DNA from: an uncultured Bacteroidales bacterium | GTDB lineage: Bacteria > Bacteroidota > Bacteroidia > Bacteroidales > UBA932 | NCBI GenBank assembly: GCA_947630665.1 | Contig: CANRID010000007.1 | Span: 1 to 64,000 of the forward strand | Reading direction: 5' to 3' | DNA length: 64,000 bases | Shown: piece by piece, positions 34,195 through 42,466 of the stretch | Layout of the letters: every line of letters begins with the position of its first letter | How positions within the stretch are numbered: position 1 is the first letter of the stretch | The notes under the pieces: generated by a model | The model's input: only the letters and a program-made list of their open reading frames with translations | The model's database searches: none | Told to the model about the DNA's origin: nothing | Made by a program: the position numbers and the translations under genes

Positions 34195-34898
34195 AAAAGC
34201 ATTATAAGTATAAAGAGACGGATAAGATGAGTGATCTTATCTGTGAGGATTACTCATTGCTAACCGTTATGAGCCGTTTCGGCTTGTCTCTCGGATTCGG
34301 AGACCAAAGCGTGAAAGAGGTATGCCGGACCCAGCACGTGGATCACAAGACTTTTCTGGCGGTGGTCAATTTCATGGAAGACGGACAGTTCCAGCCCGAA
34401 GACCTGGAAGATTCGGAATTTTCCATCGAGGCCCTGATGGAATATCTGAAAAGGGCCCACAATTATTTTCTGGACTTCAACCTGCCGGCCATCCGGCGCA
34501 AACTCATCGAAGCGATCGACTGTTCGGCCGCCAACGATGTAGCTTTAGTAATCCTCAAATTTTATGACGAGTACGTGGGAGAAGTGCGCAAACACATGAA
34601 TTACGAAGACCGCAGGGTCTTTACCTATGTCGAATCCTTGTTGAAGGGAACTCCGCCCGAAGATTATAATATCGCCGTTTTCGCCAGGCGCCACAATCAG
34701 ATCAACCGGAAACTGAACGAGCTTAAAAACATCATCATCAAATATTATCCGCAGAAAGGGAGCAACAACCTGCTCAATGCGGTCTTATTCGATATTTACA
34801 ATTGCGAACATGACCTGTTCTCCCATTGCCGGATAGAAGATTACATGTTCGTTCCGGCCGTGCTGCAACTGGAAAAAAAGAGGCAAAATGAAAAATAG
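34191..34898 (+). CDS. iron-centre repair-like hemerythrin protein (RIC/YtfE type)
   Basis: A 235-residue protein. The N-terminal ScdA_N/DUF542-like part (about 13-75, SDLICEDYSLLTVMSRFGL..KEVC) is followed by a hemerythrin HHE domain with the di-iron ligands: H in KRAHNYF near 91, H-x3-E in RKHMNYE near 139, H in ARRHNQI near 169, and H-x3-E/D in SHCRIEDYMFVP near 213. RIC proteins restore iron-sulfur clusters damaged by nitric oxide or oxidants. Start 34191 is supported by its ATGA overlap with the HMA gene; M13 is an alternative. It overlaps the LuxR gene by 11 bases. Confidence 0.85.
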   Translation: MKKHYKYKETDKMSDLICEDYSLLTVMSRFGLSLGFGDQSVKEVCRTQHVDHKTFLAVVNFMEDGQFQPEDLEDSEFSIEALMEYLKRAHNYFLDFNLPAIRRKLIEAIDCSAANDVALVILKFYDEYVGEVRKHMNYEDRRVFTYVESLLKGTPPEDYNIAVFARRHNQINRKLNELKNIIIKYYPQKGSNNLLNAVLFDIYNCEHDLFSHCRIEDYMFVPAVLQLEKKRQNEK

Positions 34899-35502
34899 CG
34901 GACCTTTTAAAATAGTGATCGCAGATACATCCGTAATCGTAAGAAGCGGAATCGTATCCGTCTTAAAAAGAGTTCCGGATCTGAATATACAGCCGGTGGA
35001 AATCGTTTCGGCGGAAGCCCTGCATAATTTCACCCGACTGCACACTCCCGATCTGATGTTGGTAAATCCCTTATTGGAGGAATGGTTCAATATAACGGCT
35101 TTCAAGGCGAAAAATCCTTCGGTAAAATGTATCGCCTTGCTCTATTCCGTCATGAATCCCGCTTTGCTGAAAGATTACGATCAGACCATATCCATCTGCG
35201 ATGATGCGGATACGATCGTTTCCAAAATAAACTCCCAGTTAAACCGGCCCGGAGAGACTGAGGAAAAAGAAAACAACGGACAGGAACCCCTGAGCCAGCG
35301 GGAAAAAGAAATCATCGTATGCGTGGTTAAAGGAATGACCAACAAAGAGATAGCAAACAAGCTCTTTCTTTCTATCCATACGGTCATTACGCATCGCCGG
35401 AATATCGCCCGAAAACTACAGATCCATTCTCCCGCCGGCCTTACCATTTACGCCATTATCAACAAGTTAGTTGAATTGCAGGATATCAAGAACCTGTTTT
35501 GA
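34888..35502 (+). CDS. LuxR-type regulator with degenerate receiver
   Basis: A 204-residue regulator. Residues 1-115 follow the receiver fold, but the phospho-acceptor position reads Asn (TPDLMLVNPLL) and only one Asp remains in the acidic pocket (VIADTS), so it is probably not controlled by ordinary phosphorylation. The C-terminal GerE/LuxR HTH is intact: LSQREKEIIVCVVKGMTNKEIANKLFLSIHTVITHRRNIARKL. Paired hemerythrin-LuxR genes are frequent in Bacteroidales. It is the last gene of the copper/iron-repair operon and may regulate it in response to a signal sensed by the hemerythrin partner; this is inference. Confidence 0.88.
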   Translation: MKNSGPFKIVIADTSVIVRSGIVSVLKRVPDLNIQPVEIVSAEALHNFTRLHTPDLMLVNPLLEEWFNITAFKAKNPSVKCIALLYSVMNPALLKDYDQTISICDDADTIVSKINSQLNRPGETEEKENNGQEPLSQREKEIIVCVVKGMTNKEIANKLFLSIHTVITHRRNIARKLQIHSPAGLTIYAIINKLVELQDIKNLF

Positions 35503-35507
35503 CCCGC

Positions 35508-36296
35508 TTATTCTTCTTCTGTTCTCCCGATAGCTTTCAGCAAGGCGACGGCAGCCGCATGCGCATCCCCGCCGGATTCTTCCAACAGACGGACGTATTT
35601 GCTGCCGATAATAGCGCCGCAGGCATGCGCGGCGGCCGTCTCATAGGACTGTTTATCGGATATGCCGAAGCCTATCATCAGGGGATTTTTCAATCCCATC
35701 TGCGCTATGCGTCTGAAATATTCTTCTTCCCGTACACCGAACTGCCGGAATCCCGTAACGGAGGCCGCAGATACCATATATATGAATCCGTCCGTATAAC
35801 GGTCGATAAGCCGTATCCGCTCGGGAGAAGTTTCCGGCGTAATAAGCATAATCATGCGGATATCATATCTACGGGCTACGGGCAGATATTCTTCTATATA
35901 ATTTTCCAGTGGCAGATCCGGTATGATCGCGCCGTCCACGCCGCATTCCGAGCAGGAGTGGCAAAAATTTTCGAACCCGTATTGCATGATAGGATTCAAA
36001 TATCCCATCATCAGCAGCGGAATCTGCACCCGGCTGCGTATTCCGGCCAATTGTCCGAACAGTTTCTTCAAGGTCATTCCCCCTTGGAGGGCGCATCGGG
36101 TCGCCTGCTGGATTACCGGACCGTCAGCCATCGGATCGCTAAACGGGATCCCTATTTCTATCATATCCACACCCGCACCGGAGAGCGACTCTATTACCCC
36201 GGAAGCATCCGATCCGGCAGGATGCCCGGCGCAAAAATAAACGGAAAGGACGTCTTTCTTTTTCGTCCGGAATAATTCATTAATTCTATTCATCAT
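35508..36296 (-). CDS. trpA: tryptophan synthase alpha subunit
   Basis: Last gene of the trp operon. The enzyme cleaves indole-3-glycerol phosphate to indole, which is channelled to TrpB. The 262-residue TIM barrel has catalytic Glu in IEIGIPFSDPMADGP (near 47) and Asp in the same segment, LLMMGYLNPIMQYG, IIPDLPLEN near 128 and the phosphate loop IGFGISD with GAIIGSKYV. Start at 36296 (a second Met follows directly). It converges tail-to-tail with the LuxR gene, 5 bases apart. A 75-base gap separates it from trpF. Confidence 0.96.
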   Translation of the reverse strand: MMNRINELFRTKKKDVLSVYFCAGHPAGSDASGVIESLSGAGVDMIEIGIPFSDPMADGPVIQQATRCALQGGMTLKKLFGQLAGIRSRVQIPLLMMGYLNPIMQYGFENFCHSCSECGVDGAIIPDLPLENYIEEYLPVARRYDIRMIMLITPETSPERIRLIDRYTDGFIYMVSAASVTGFRQFGVREEEYFRRIAQMGLKNPLMIGFGISDKQSYETAAAHACGAIIGSKYVRLLEESGGDAHAAAVALLKAIGRTEEE

Positions 36297-36370
36297 TCGC
36301 GATTTTTATTTTCCTATTACTTAATCATTTATTATCAAAATCTTCATTTCTTGTCGGGAATCCTGTTTTC

Positions 36371-36994
36371 TTACATGTCCTCCTGCAGGAGGCGGAATTC
36401 CTTTATGAACTTCCCGATAGATTCCGCATCTTTTACAGCCGGAGCCTTTTCGAATCCGCTGTTTAAATCCACCCCCGCCCATGCCGGATGCCGGAATTCA
36501 CGGAGAGAAGCCAGGCTGTCGGGACCCAAACCGCCGCTGAGCAAAAAAGGGACAGAGCCTTCGTACAGCGAAAGCAGCGTCCAATCGAATTTCTTCCCGG
36601 AACCGCCGTAGCCCCTGCAACGGGTATCGAACAAAAAATAATCGCAGCTATCGCAGAAGTCCGCCGCCAACTTCAGATCATCCTTACATTCCACGGAAAA
36701 AGCCTTTATAACCCTTAAGCCTTTTTCTCTCAGTTCCCGACAGATTCCGGGAGATTCTCCTCCATGCAGCTGAACCGCATTCAATCCGTATTTCCGTACC
36801 GTATCCAAGATCTTTTCCGCCGGTTCGTTTACAAACACCCCCACTCTATCCGCCTTTTCAGGCAAATATTCCGGCACTGCCGATACGAACCGGGAAGAAT
36901 ACGGATAGAAAATAAAACCTATCCAATCCGCTCCCGCCCGCTCCGTTTCCCGGATATTGCGGGAGTCCCTCATACCGCATACTTTCACGATCAT
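36371..36994 (-). CDS. trpF: phosphoribosylanthranilate isomerase
   Basis: Isomerises phosphoribosylanthranilate to the carboxyphenylamino deoxyribulose form. The 207-residue TIM barrel begins with the canonical MIVKVCGMRD (catalytic Cys), then DWIGFIFYPYSSRFV, VGVFVN, VQLHGGES, FLFDTRCRGYGGSGKKFDW with catalytic Asp, FLLSGGLGPDS and VDLNSGFE. ATG 36994 is chosen because the conserved start begins exactly there; ATG 37012 would overlap the trpC stop. The gap to trpC is 4 bases. Confidence 0.95.
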   Translation of the reverse strand: MIVKVCGMRDSRNIRETERAGADWIGFIFYPYSSRFVSAVPEYLPEKADRVGVFVNEPAEKILDTVRKYGLNAVQLHGGESPGICRELREKGLRVIKAFSVECKDDLKLAADFCDSCDYFLFDTRCRGYGGSGKKFDWTLLSLYEGSVPFLLSGGLGPDSLASLREFRHPAWAGVDLNSGFEKAPAVKDAESIGKFIKEFRLLQEDM

Positions 36995-36998
36995 ATTT

Positions 36999-37865
36999 TC
37001 AAAAGGCTGCATTTTCGAAGCTTTTTACACAATCGCCGCACAGGGAACCGTATCCGGCCAGAAAACTCTCAAGAGCGTCCGCAGGACGGCCGGTTTTCAT
37101 AAAACGCTCCCCTATCAGGAATCCCCGGTAGCCCGCCTCCCGCAAGAGTTTTACCGTTTCGGGTCCGGATATGCCGCTTTCCGAAATCCACAGTTTCTCC
37201 CGGGGCAATTTTTCCGCCAGACGGAAAGAATTTTCCACATCCGTATGGAACGTACCCAAATTCCGGTTGTTGACCCCTATCATATCCGTGAACTCGTTTA
37301 TACGATCCAGCTCTTCTTCCCGATGGATTTCCAGCAAAACTTCCAATCCGAGGGACTTGGCCCTGGCTCCCAAATCCCTGCACCGGGCCGCATCCAGTAC
37401 GGAGGCAATCAGCAGAACGGCATCCGCCCCGGCGGCCCGGGCCTCGAACAACTGATAAGGATCAATTATAAAATCCTTCCGGAGAATCGGCAAGCCGGTT
37501 GCGGAACGTCCCCGGGACAAATCTTCCAAAGAACCTCCGAAATAGGGAGAATCGGTCAAAACGGATATCGCAGAAGCGCCCGCCTTTTCATATCCCCGGC
37601 AAACATCCTCTATATCAGCATCCCGACAAATCCATCCCTTCGACGGCGACTTCCGTTTGAACTCAGCAATAATTCCGGTTTCGGAACGCTCCAGATTCCG
37701 GAGCATGCTTCTGCCTTTTCTGTTCCGGCTCCCGTCCATGCCCTGTTCTTCCTTCTCGCAATGCAATGCCAGCATGCCGATCCCCACGGTCTCCTTCCGC
37801 CGGGCCACCTCGATCCGTTTGGCGGCCACGATCTCTTCCAAAATATCTTTTTCCATAATTTTCAT
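36999..37865 (-). CDS. trpC: indole-3-glycerol phosphate synthase
   Basis: Closes the indole ring in tryptophan synthesis. The 288-residue protein shows IIAEFKRKSPSKGWI near 70 (catalytic Glu/Lys), SVLTDSPYFGGS near 105, ILRKDFIIDPYQ near 128 (catalytic Lys), DAVLLIASVL, VNNRNLGTF near 198 and SESGISGPE. A proline-free basic linker near 40-65 makes it a little longer than usual. Start 37865; ATG 37856 is possible. Located between trpD (19-base gap) and trpF. Confidence 0.96.
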   Translation of the reverse strand: MKIMEKDILEEIVAAKRIEVARRKETVGIGMLALHCEKEEQGMDGSRNRKGRSMLRNLERSETGIIAEFKRKSPSKGWICRDADIEDVCRGYEKAGASAISVLTDSPYFGGSLEDLSRGRSATGLPILRKDFIIDPYQLFEARAAGADAVLLIASVLDAARCRDLGARAKSLGLEVLLEIHREEELDRINEFTDMIGVNNRNLGTFHTDVENSFRLAEKLPREKLWISESGISGPETVKLLREAGYRGFLIGERFMKTGRPADALESFLAGYGSLCGDCVKSFENAAF

Positions 37866-37884
37866 CCTCTTACATACATTTTTT

Positions 37885-38880
37885 CTAACTGTTGACCGCT
37901 ATGAATTTTTTCAATACGTCCAGCGCCTTGCCGCTCTCGAGCGATTCCCGGGCCAGCGCTACGCATTCCTCTATAGGCCGTGCGGGTTCGATGGCCTGAA
38001 TAGCAAAAGAAGCGTTAATAAGAACGCAATCTTCTTGCGCTTTCGTACCCCTGTTTTCCAAGACATTGTCAAAAATGCACGCGGCATCTTCCGGAGTGCG
38101 TCCTCCGAACAGTTCTTCCCGTGGAGCGAGTTCGAAACCCAAATCCGCAGGTTGATAGATAGTCTCATACAGATTGGTCATCACCTTGAATTCATCCGTC
38201 AGGGATATCTCATCGTAACCGTCCAGATTGTTGACTACGGCAAACCCGATCCCCAATTCGCGCAACACATTCGTATATAAACGCATCTGTACCAAATCGG
38301 CCACTCCCAATAATTGATAGTCAGGCAAAGCGGGGTTTATCAGGGGGCCGAGCAAATTGAATACGGTCCTGAACTGCAAGGCTTTTCGCACCGGAGCCAC
38401 ATTTTTCATCGCCGGATTGAAAAGCGGCGCATGCAGATACGCCATTCCGCATTCTTCCATCGACCGGCGCAGCGCATCCGGACGGTTCGTAAATTTTACG
38501 CCGTGCATCTCCATCACATTGCTGGCACCGCTTATAGAGGTAGCTCCGTAATTTCCGTGTTTGGCCACTTTATACCCCGCACCGGCTACCACAAAACATG
38601 CGCAAGTGGAAATATTGAAAGTATTTTTACCGTCGCCTCCCGTTCCCACAATATCTATGGGATGATAATCCGTCAAATCCACCGGCACCCGGGAGGAGAG
38701 CAGCGACTCCCGGAATCCGATCATTTCCTCTACGGTAATTCCCCGCATCCGGAATACCGTAAGCAGCGCCGCAATCCGGGCTTCGTTAATCCGGTTTTCC
38801 GTAATGCAGTCCATCAGTTCCCGGGCTTCTTCCCGGTTCAACTGTTCATGGTCGAATAATCTGTCAAGTAAAATTTTCAT
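37885..38880 (-). CDS. trpD: anthranilate phosphoribosyltransferase
   Basis: Transfers phosphoribose from PRPP to anthranilate. The 331-residue protein has the PRPP loop GTGGDGKNTFNIST near 78-91, KHGNYGATSISGASNVME near 105 and the anthranilate-site region HAPLFNPAMKNVAPVRK with Arg, and FNLLGPLINPA. ATG 38880 is preferred, since the conserved helix MKILLDRLFDHEQL begins there; the in-frame extension to 38925 overlaps the space before trpG. Followed by trpC. Confidence 0.96.
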   Translation of the reverse strand: MKILLDRLFDHEQLNREEARELMDCITENRINEARIAALLTVFRMRGITVEEMIGFRESLLSSRVPVDLTDYHPIDIVGTGGDGKNTFNISTCACFVVAGAGYKVAKHGNYGATSISGASNVMEMHGVKFTNRPDALRRSMEECGMAYLHAPLFNPAMKNVAPVRKALQFRTVFNLLGPLINPALPDYQLLGVADLVQMRLYTNVLRELGIGFAVVNNLDGYDEISLTDEFKVMTNLYETIYQPADLGFELAPREELFGGRTPEDAACIFDNVLENRGTKAQEDCVLINASFAIQAIEPARPIEECVALARESLESGKALDVLKKFIAVNS

Positions 38881-38894
38881 ATCGGTTCGTATTT

Positions 38895-39473
38895 TTATAT
38901 TGCGGGCAAAGAATGAGACAACCAATTAAAAAGAATCGTTTTTCCGCAAGGGGTCAGAACGGACTCCGGATGGAACTGGATTCCCCGCACATCGTATTTC
39001 CGGTGCCGGAGAGCCATAATTTGACCTTCTGCGCTTACGGCCGTTATTTCCAAAGAGTCCGGAAAGTCCCCGGTATCCACGACCCACGAATGATAACGCC
39101 CCGCCTGTATGACCCGAGGCAGCCCCTCGAAAATATAATCGTCTCCCGACAGAGTTACCGGAGTCTGCACCCCGTGAAAAACCTTCGGCAAATTTACCAG
39201 CCGCGCCCCGAATACCTGGGCGATAGCTTGTTCTCCTAAGCATATTCCTAAGATCGGTTTCACGGGCGCATACCGGCGGATCGTCTCCAACAGCAGACCC
39301 GCTTCCTCCGGAATTCCCGGACCGGGAGAAAGTATTATTTTATCATAAGGCTCCAGCTCTTCCAATGAGAATGCATCGTTCCGGAACACATCTACCTGTC
39401 TGCCGGACTCTACGACCACATGTCGCAGATTATACGTAAACGAATCGTAATTATCGATAATAGCTATTTTCAT
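38895..39473 (-). CDS. trpG: anthranilate synthase glutamine amidotransferase subunit
   Basis: Supplies ammonia from glutamine to TrpE. A 192-residue class I amidotransferase with IIDNYDSFTYNL at the start, the oxyanion strand ILSPGPGIPEEAG, nucleophile Cys in GICLGEQAIA near 80 and the catalytic His-Glu in QFHPESVLT near 168. The usual GxQ reads GEQ, as expected. Fifteen bases separate it from trpE and fourteen from trpD. Confidence 0.96.
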   Translation of the reverse strand: MKIAIIDNYDSFTYNLRHVVVESGRQVDVFRNDAFSLEELEPYDKIILSPGPGIPEEAGLLLETIRRYAPVKPILGICLGEQAIAQVFGARLVNLPKVFHGVQTPVTLSGDDYIFEGLPRVIQAGRYHSWVVDTGDFPDSLEITAVSAEGQIMALRHRKYDVRGIQFHPESVLTPCGKTILFNWLSHSLPAI

Positions 39474-39488
39474 TTCCGTTCATATTAT

Positions 39489-40895
39489 TTAAAGAATTTC
39501 CGCCAGCTCTATCGCCCTTTTAAGAGCGCCCAATTTATTATTCACCTCCTGAAGCTCTTTTTCCGCATCGCTCCCGGCTACAATGCCTCCGCCTGCCTGA
39601 AACCAAAGCTCATTATTCCGGCTTACGAATGTCCGGATCGTTATGGCCTGGTTCAGAGAACCGTTCAATCCGATGAATCCGATGCAACCGCCGTAGGCTC
39701 CCCTGTTGTGCGGCTCGTATTCGCTGATAAGCTGCATCGCCCTGACCTTAGGCGCTCCCGACAAAGTCCCGGCCGGGAAAGTGTCGATAAACGCCTTAAC
39801 CGGATCCGCATTTTCTTCCAACCGGCCGCTCACACGGCTGACTAAATGAATAACATGGCTGTAATATTGAATCTGTTTGAAAAATTCCACTTTTACATCC
39901 CGACAATTCCGGCTCAGATCGTTGCGGGCCAGATCCACTAACATCACATGCTCCGCATTTTCCTTGGGATCGGCCAGCAGAGCCTCGGCCAGCAAGGCGT
40001 CTTCACGGGGATCGCCTCCCCGACGGGTCGTACCGGCAATCGGATCGATATAGGCCCTTCCCCCTTCTATACGGCAATGAGTCTCCGGAGACGACCCGAA
40101 AATGCGGAATCCACCGAAGTCGAAATAAAACAAATACGGAGAGGGATTTATGCTCCTGAGCGCACGGTATAATTTAAAATCATCTCCGGTATAATGCTGT
40201 ATATATCTCCGGGATAAAACGATCTGGAATACATCCCCTCTTTTGCAATGGGCAATTCCCTTGCGGATATTCTCCATATGTTCCCGGTCGGTAAGCGTTC
40301 CGGTAACGGGTCCCTGCGCCCTGAACCCGTAAGTAGAATAAATTCCATTGCATATAGCCTTTTCTACCCTATCCAGGCCGCTTTCCTCCTGCGGACCGCA
40401 CATTTCCAGCAATACCATCTCATCCCGATAGTCGTTGAAGACGATCAGATATCTATATAAGATATACAGCATATCGGGCGCATCGTTTTTGGGGAACCGG
40501 CTTTCCTTCACGGGAATATTTTCCATATACCTCACGGCATTGAAAGAGGTATATCCATACAGGCCGCAATAACCGGAGTACTCCCCCCGGACACTGAAAC
40601 GGTCCAGAAAATCACGCAGGACGTTCTCCACCCTGCAGGATTCTCCCAGCATCCGTTCTTCCTCCGATCCGTCGGGAAACCGGTAAGTCGCCTTGCCGCG
40701 ATTGATTCCGATACTGGCCACCGGACAAAGCCCGATAAAAGAACGGTTATTTTCCCCTCCGTGATAATCGGAACTCTCCATCAGAGCGCTTTGAGGAAAT
40801 ACATCCCGTACTTTCAGATACGTTTCCACGGGCGTATGCAAATCGCCCGGCAGAATCTTATAACGGGTTACATATTCAAACTTTTTCATTTTCAT
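39489..40895 (-). CDS. trpE: anthranilate synthase component I
   Basis: Converts chorismate to anthranilate with TrpG. The 468-residue protein has the feedback-site segment with LMESSD near 38 (the L-L-E-S-like motif that binds tryptophan), then the chorismate-binding domain: GDVFQIVLSRR near 220, INPSPYLFY, GSSPETHCRIEG, PIAGTTRRG near 290, EHVMLVDLARND, FPAGTLSGAPKVRAM near 370 and GAYGGCIGFIG, QAGGGIVAGSD. The retained Ser in the LMESSD motif suggests feedback inhibition by tryptophan in addition to attenuation. Start 40895 or Met-3 at 40889. Confidence 0.96.
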   Translation of the reverse strand: MKMKKFEYVTRYKILPGDLHTPVETYLKVRDVFPQSALMESSDYHGGENNRSFIGLCPVASIGINRGKATYRFPDGSEEERMLGESCRVENVLRDFLDRFSVRGEYSGYCGLYGYTSFNAVRYMENIPVKESRFPKNDAPDMLYILYRYLIVFNDYRDEMVLLEMCGPQEESGLDRVEKAICNGIYSTYGFRAQGPVTGTLTDREHMENIRKGIAHCKRGDVFQIVLSRRYIQHYTGDDFKLYRALRSINPSPYLFYFDFGGFRIFGSSPETHCRIEGGRAYIDPIAGTTRRGGDPREDALLAEALLADPKENAEHVMLVDLARNDLSRNCRDVKVEFFKQIQYYSHVIHLVSRVSGRLEENADPVKAFIDTFPAGTLSGAPKVRAMQLISEYEPHNRGAYGGCIGFIGLNGSLNQAITIRTFVSRNNELWFQAGGGIVAGSDAEKELQEVNNKLGALKRAIELAEIL

Positions 40896-40931
40896 TATTT
40901 ATTTCTCATTCTTTATTTTCTATGCCTATAA

Positions 40932-42146
40932 TTATTCGTTTCCGGAAAGAACGGTTTCTTTGCGGTATTGCAGATAAACCGGAAGATCCTTATCTCCCCG
41001 TCCGGAGACAGTCAGCACGACGATATCGGAAGGACGGAATTTCATTTTTTCCAATGCGCCCAGAATATGGGCCGATTCCAAAGCCGGAATGATTCCTTCC
41101 AAACGGGTCAGTTCATACGCCGCTTGCAGCGCCTGATCATCGTTTACGGCCACCACCCGGGCCCGTCCGCATCGGGACAAATAAGCATGCAAGGGACCTA
41201 TACCCGGGTAATCGAGTCCTGCGGAGACGGAATACGGCTCTTCGATCTGCCCGTCTTCGTCCTGCATTACCAAGGTCCTGGAACCATGCAGGATGCCCGT
41301 CCTGCCTAAATGAATGGTAGCGGCCGACATGCCCGACTCTATCCCTTTTCCTCCGGCTTCCGCCAACACGATTTTTACCCGCTCGTCATTCAGGTAATGA
41401 TAAATAGTCCCGGCAGCATTACTCCCGCCTCCTACGCAGGCCATCAGATAATCCGGATAATCCCGTCCTTCTTTTTCCAGCAACTGCTTTTTGATCTCCT
41501 CGCTGATGACCGATTGCAGCCGGGCCACTAAATCAGGATAAGGATGCGGTCCCACCGTAGAACCTATGATATAATAAGTATCCGAAGGATGACAGCACCA
41601 GTCGCGGATCGCCTCGTTAGTGGCATCTTTCAGGGTCATGTTGCCGGAAGTAACGCTCCGCACCTCTGCGCCCAGCATTTTCATTCTCTCCACATTGGTC
41701 CTCTGACGCCGGATATCCGTTTCCCCCATATATACGACACATTGCATATTCATCAAAGCGCAGACCGTAGCCGTAGCCACACCATGTTGTCCTGCTCCCG
41801 TTTCGGCGATAATGCGTTTTTTCCCCAATCGCCTGGCCAACAGAATCTGCCCCACGGTATTATTGATCTTGTGAGCGCCCGTATGATTAAGATCCTCTCT
41901 TTTCAAATAAATTTTGCAGCCGTATTTTCCCGACAGGCGGGCGGCGGGATACAAGGGAGAGGGCCGGCCCACATAGTCGCGCAACAACCGGTCATACTCT
42001 TGCTTAAAATCCCTGCTTTCCAATATTTCCCGATAAACCGACTGCAAATCAGTCACGCATTTGTGCAGGATTTCGGGAATATAGGCACCTCCGAATTCCC
42101 CGTAAAACCCGCGTTCATTTACCTGATACGTTTCCATTTTATTCAT
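40932..42146 (-). CDS. trpB: tryptophan synthase beta subunit
   Basis: PLP enzyme joining indole and serine. The 404-residue protein has GFYGEFGGAYIPEIL, PLP-lysine in HTGAHKINN near 98, AETGAGQHG near 120, the phosphate-binding CVGGGSNAAG near 240, DEDGQI, and SAGLDYPGIGP near 308. It is the first structural gene, 161 bases after the leader peptide stop, the order typical of Bacteroidetes (trpB first). Start 42146 with a second Met at 42137. Confidence 0.97.
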   Translation of the reverse strand: MNKMETYQVNERGFYGEFGGAYIPEILHKCVTDLQSVYREILESRDFKQEYDRLLRDYVGRPSPLYPAARLSGKYGCKIYLKREDLNHTGAHKINNTVGQILLARRLGKKRIIAETGAGQHGVATATVCALMNMQCVVYMGETDIRRQRTNVERMKMLGAEVRSVTSGNMTLKDATNEAIRDWCCHPSDTYYIIGSTVGPHPYPDLVARLQSVISEEIKKQLLEKEGRDYPDYLMACVGGGSNAAGTIYHYLNDERVKIVLAEAGGKGIESGMSAATIHLGRTGILHGSRTLVMQDEDGQIEEPYSVSAGLDYPGIGPLHAYLSRCGRARVVAVNDDQALQAAYELTRLEGIIPALESAHILGALEKMKFRPSDIVVLTVSGRGDKDLPVYLQYRKETVLSGNE

Positions 42147-42216
42147 TTTATTCAGTTTATTGTAATTCCATTACCGTATTTTGTCCGTGCAAAACCGCAT
42201 CCGGAAAAGGCCGCAA

Positions 42217-42250
42217 ATCAAAAAGGCCCGTCGTAAGTACGACAGGCCTT
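42217..42250 (-). terminator. trp operon attenuator terminator
   Basis: On the minus-strand RNA: a 12-bp stem AAGGCCUGUCGU/ACGACGGGCCUU (one G-U pair) with loop ACUU, then UUUGAUUU. It lies between the leader peptide and trpB. Its loop and 3' arm (CUUACGAC, 42237-42230) can pair instead with GUCGUAAG at 42318-42311, the last codons of the leader peptide, forming an antiterminator. Confidence 0.85.
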
Positions 42251-42307
42251 CGATATCCTTTTTATATTATGATGTTCAGAAATCAGCTATAGATATATAC
42301 GGTCCTC

Positions 42308-42370
42308 TCACTTACGACTTTTAAAGTGCAAGCGGCGCCACCAATATCTATCTGCCGATAATCTTCTCAT
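42308..42370 (-). CDS. trpL: trp operon leader peptide
   Basis: A 20-codon reading frame, ATG 42370 to TGA 42308, with tandem tryptophan codons (W10-W11, 42343-42338) and five arginines in an otherwise basic peptide. Its last codons (Ser-Arg-Lys) form one arm of the antiterminator. If the ribosome stalls at the Trp codons, that arm stays free and the terminator cannot form; if it reaches the stop codon, it covers the arm and termination follows. It is too short for ordinary gene finding. The reading frame, codons and complementary segments are all directly visible; regulation is inferred. Confidence 0.85.
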   Translation of the reverse strand: MRRLSADRYWWRRLHFKSRK

Positions 42371-42390
42371 TTTTTCTTATATTTCGGGGA

Positions 42391-42398
42391 CAAAGATA
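42391..42398 (-). promoter_or_regulatory. -7 box of the trp operon
   Basis: Minus strand TATCTTTG, exact TAnnTTTG, 20 bases before the leader-peptide ATG at 42370. Transcription would start near 42384, so the leader RNA to the attenuator is about 170 bases. No TTTG -33 box is found. Confidence 0.65.
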
Positions 42399-42466
42399 AC
42401 TGTTTTTTCTTAACATTATTCCGATATGGAAAGATTTTTGCTGATGGTTTGCAAAAAAATATTCTA

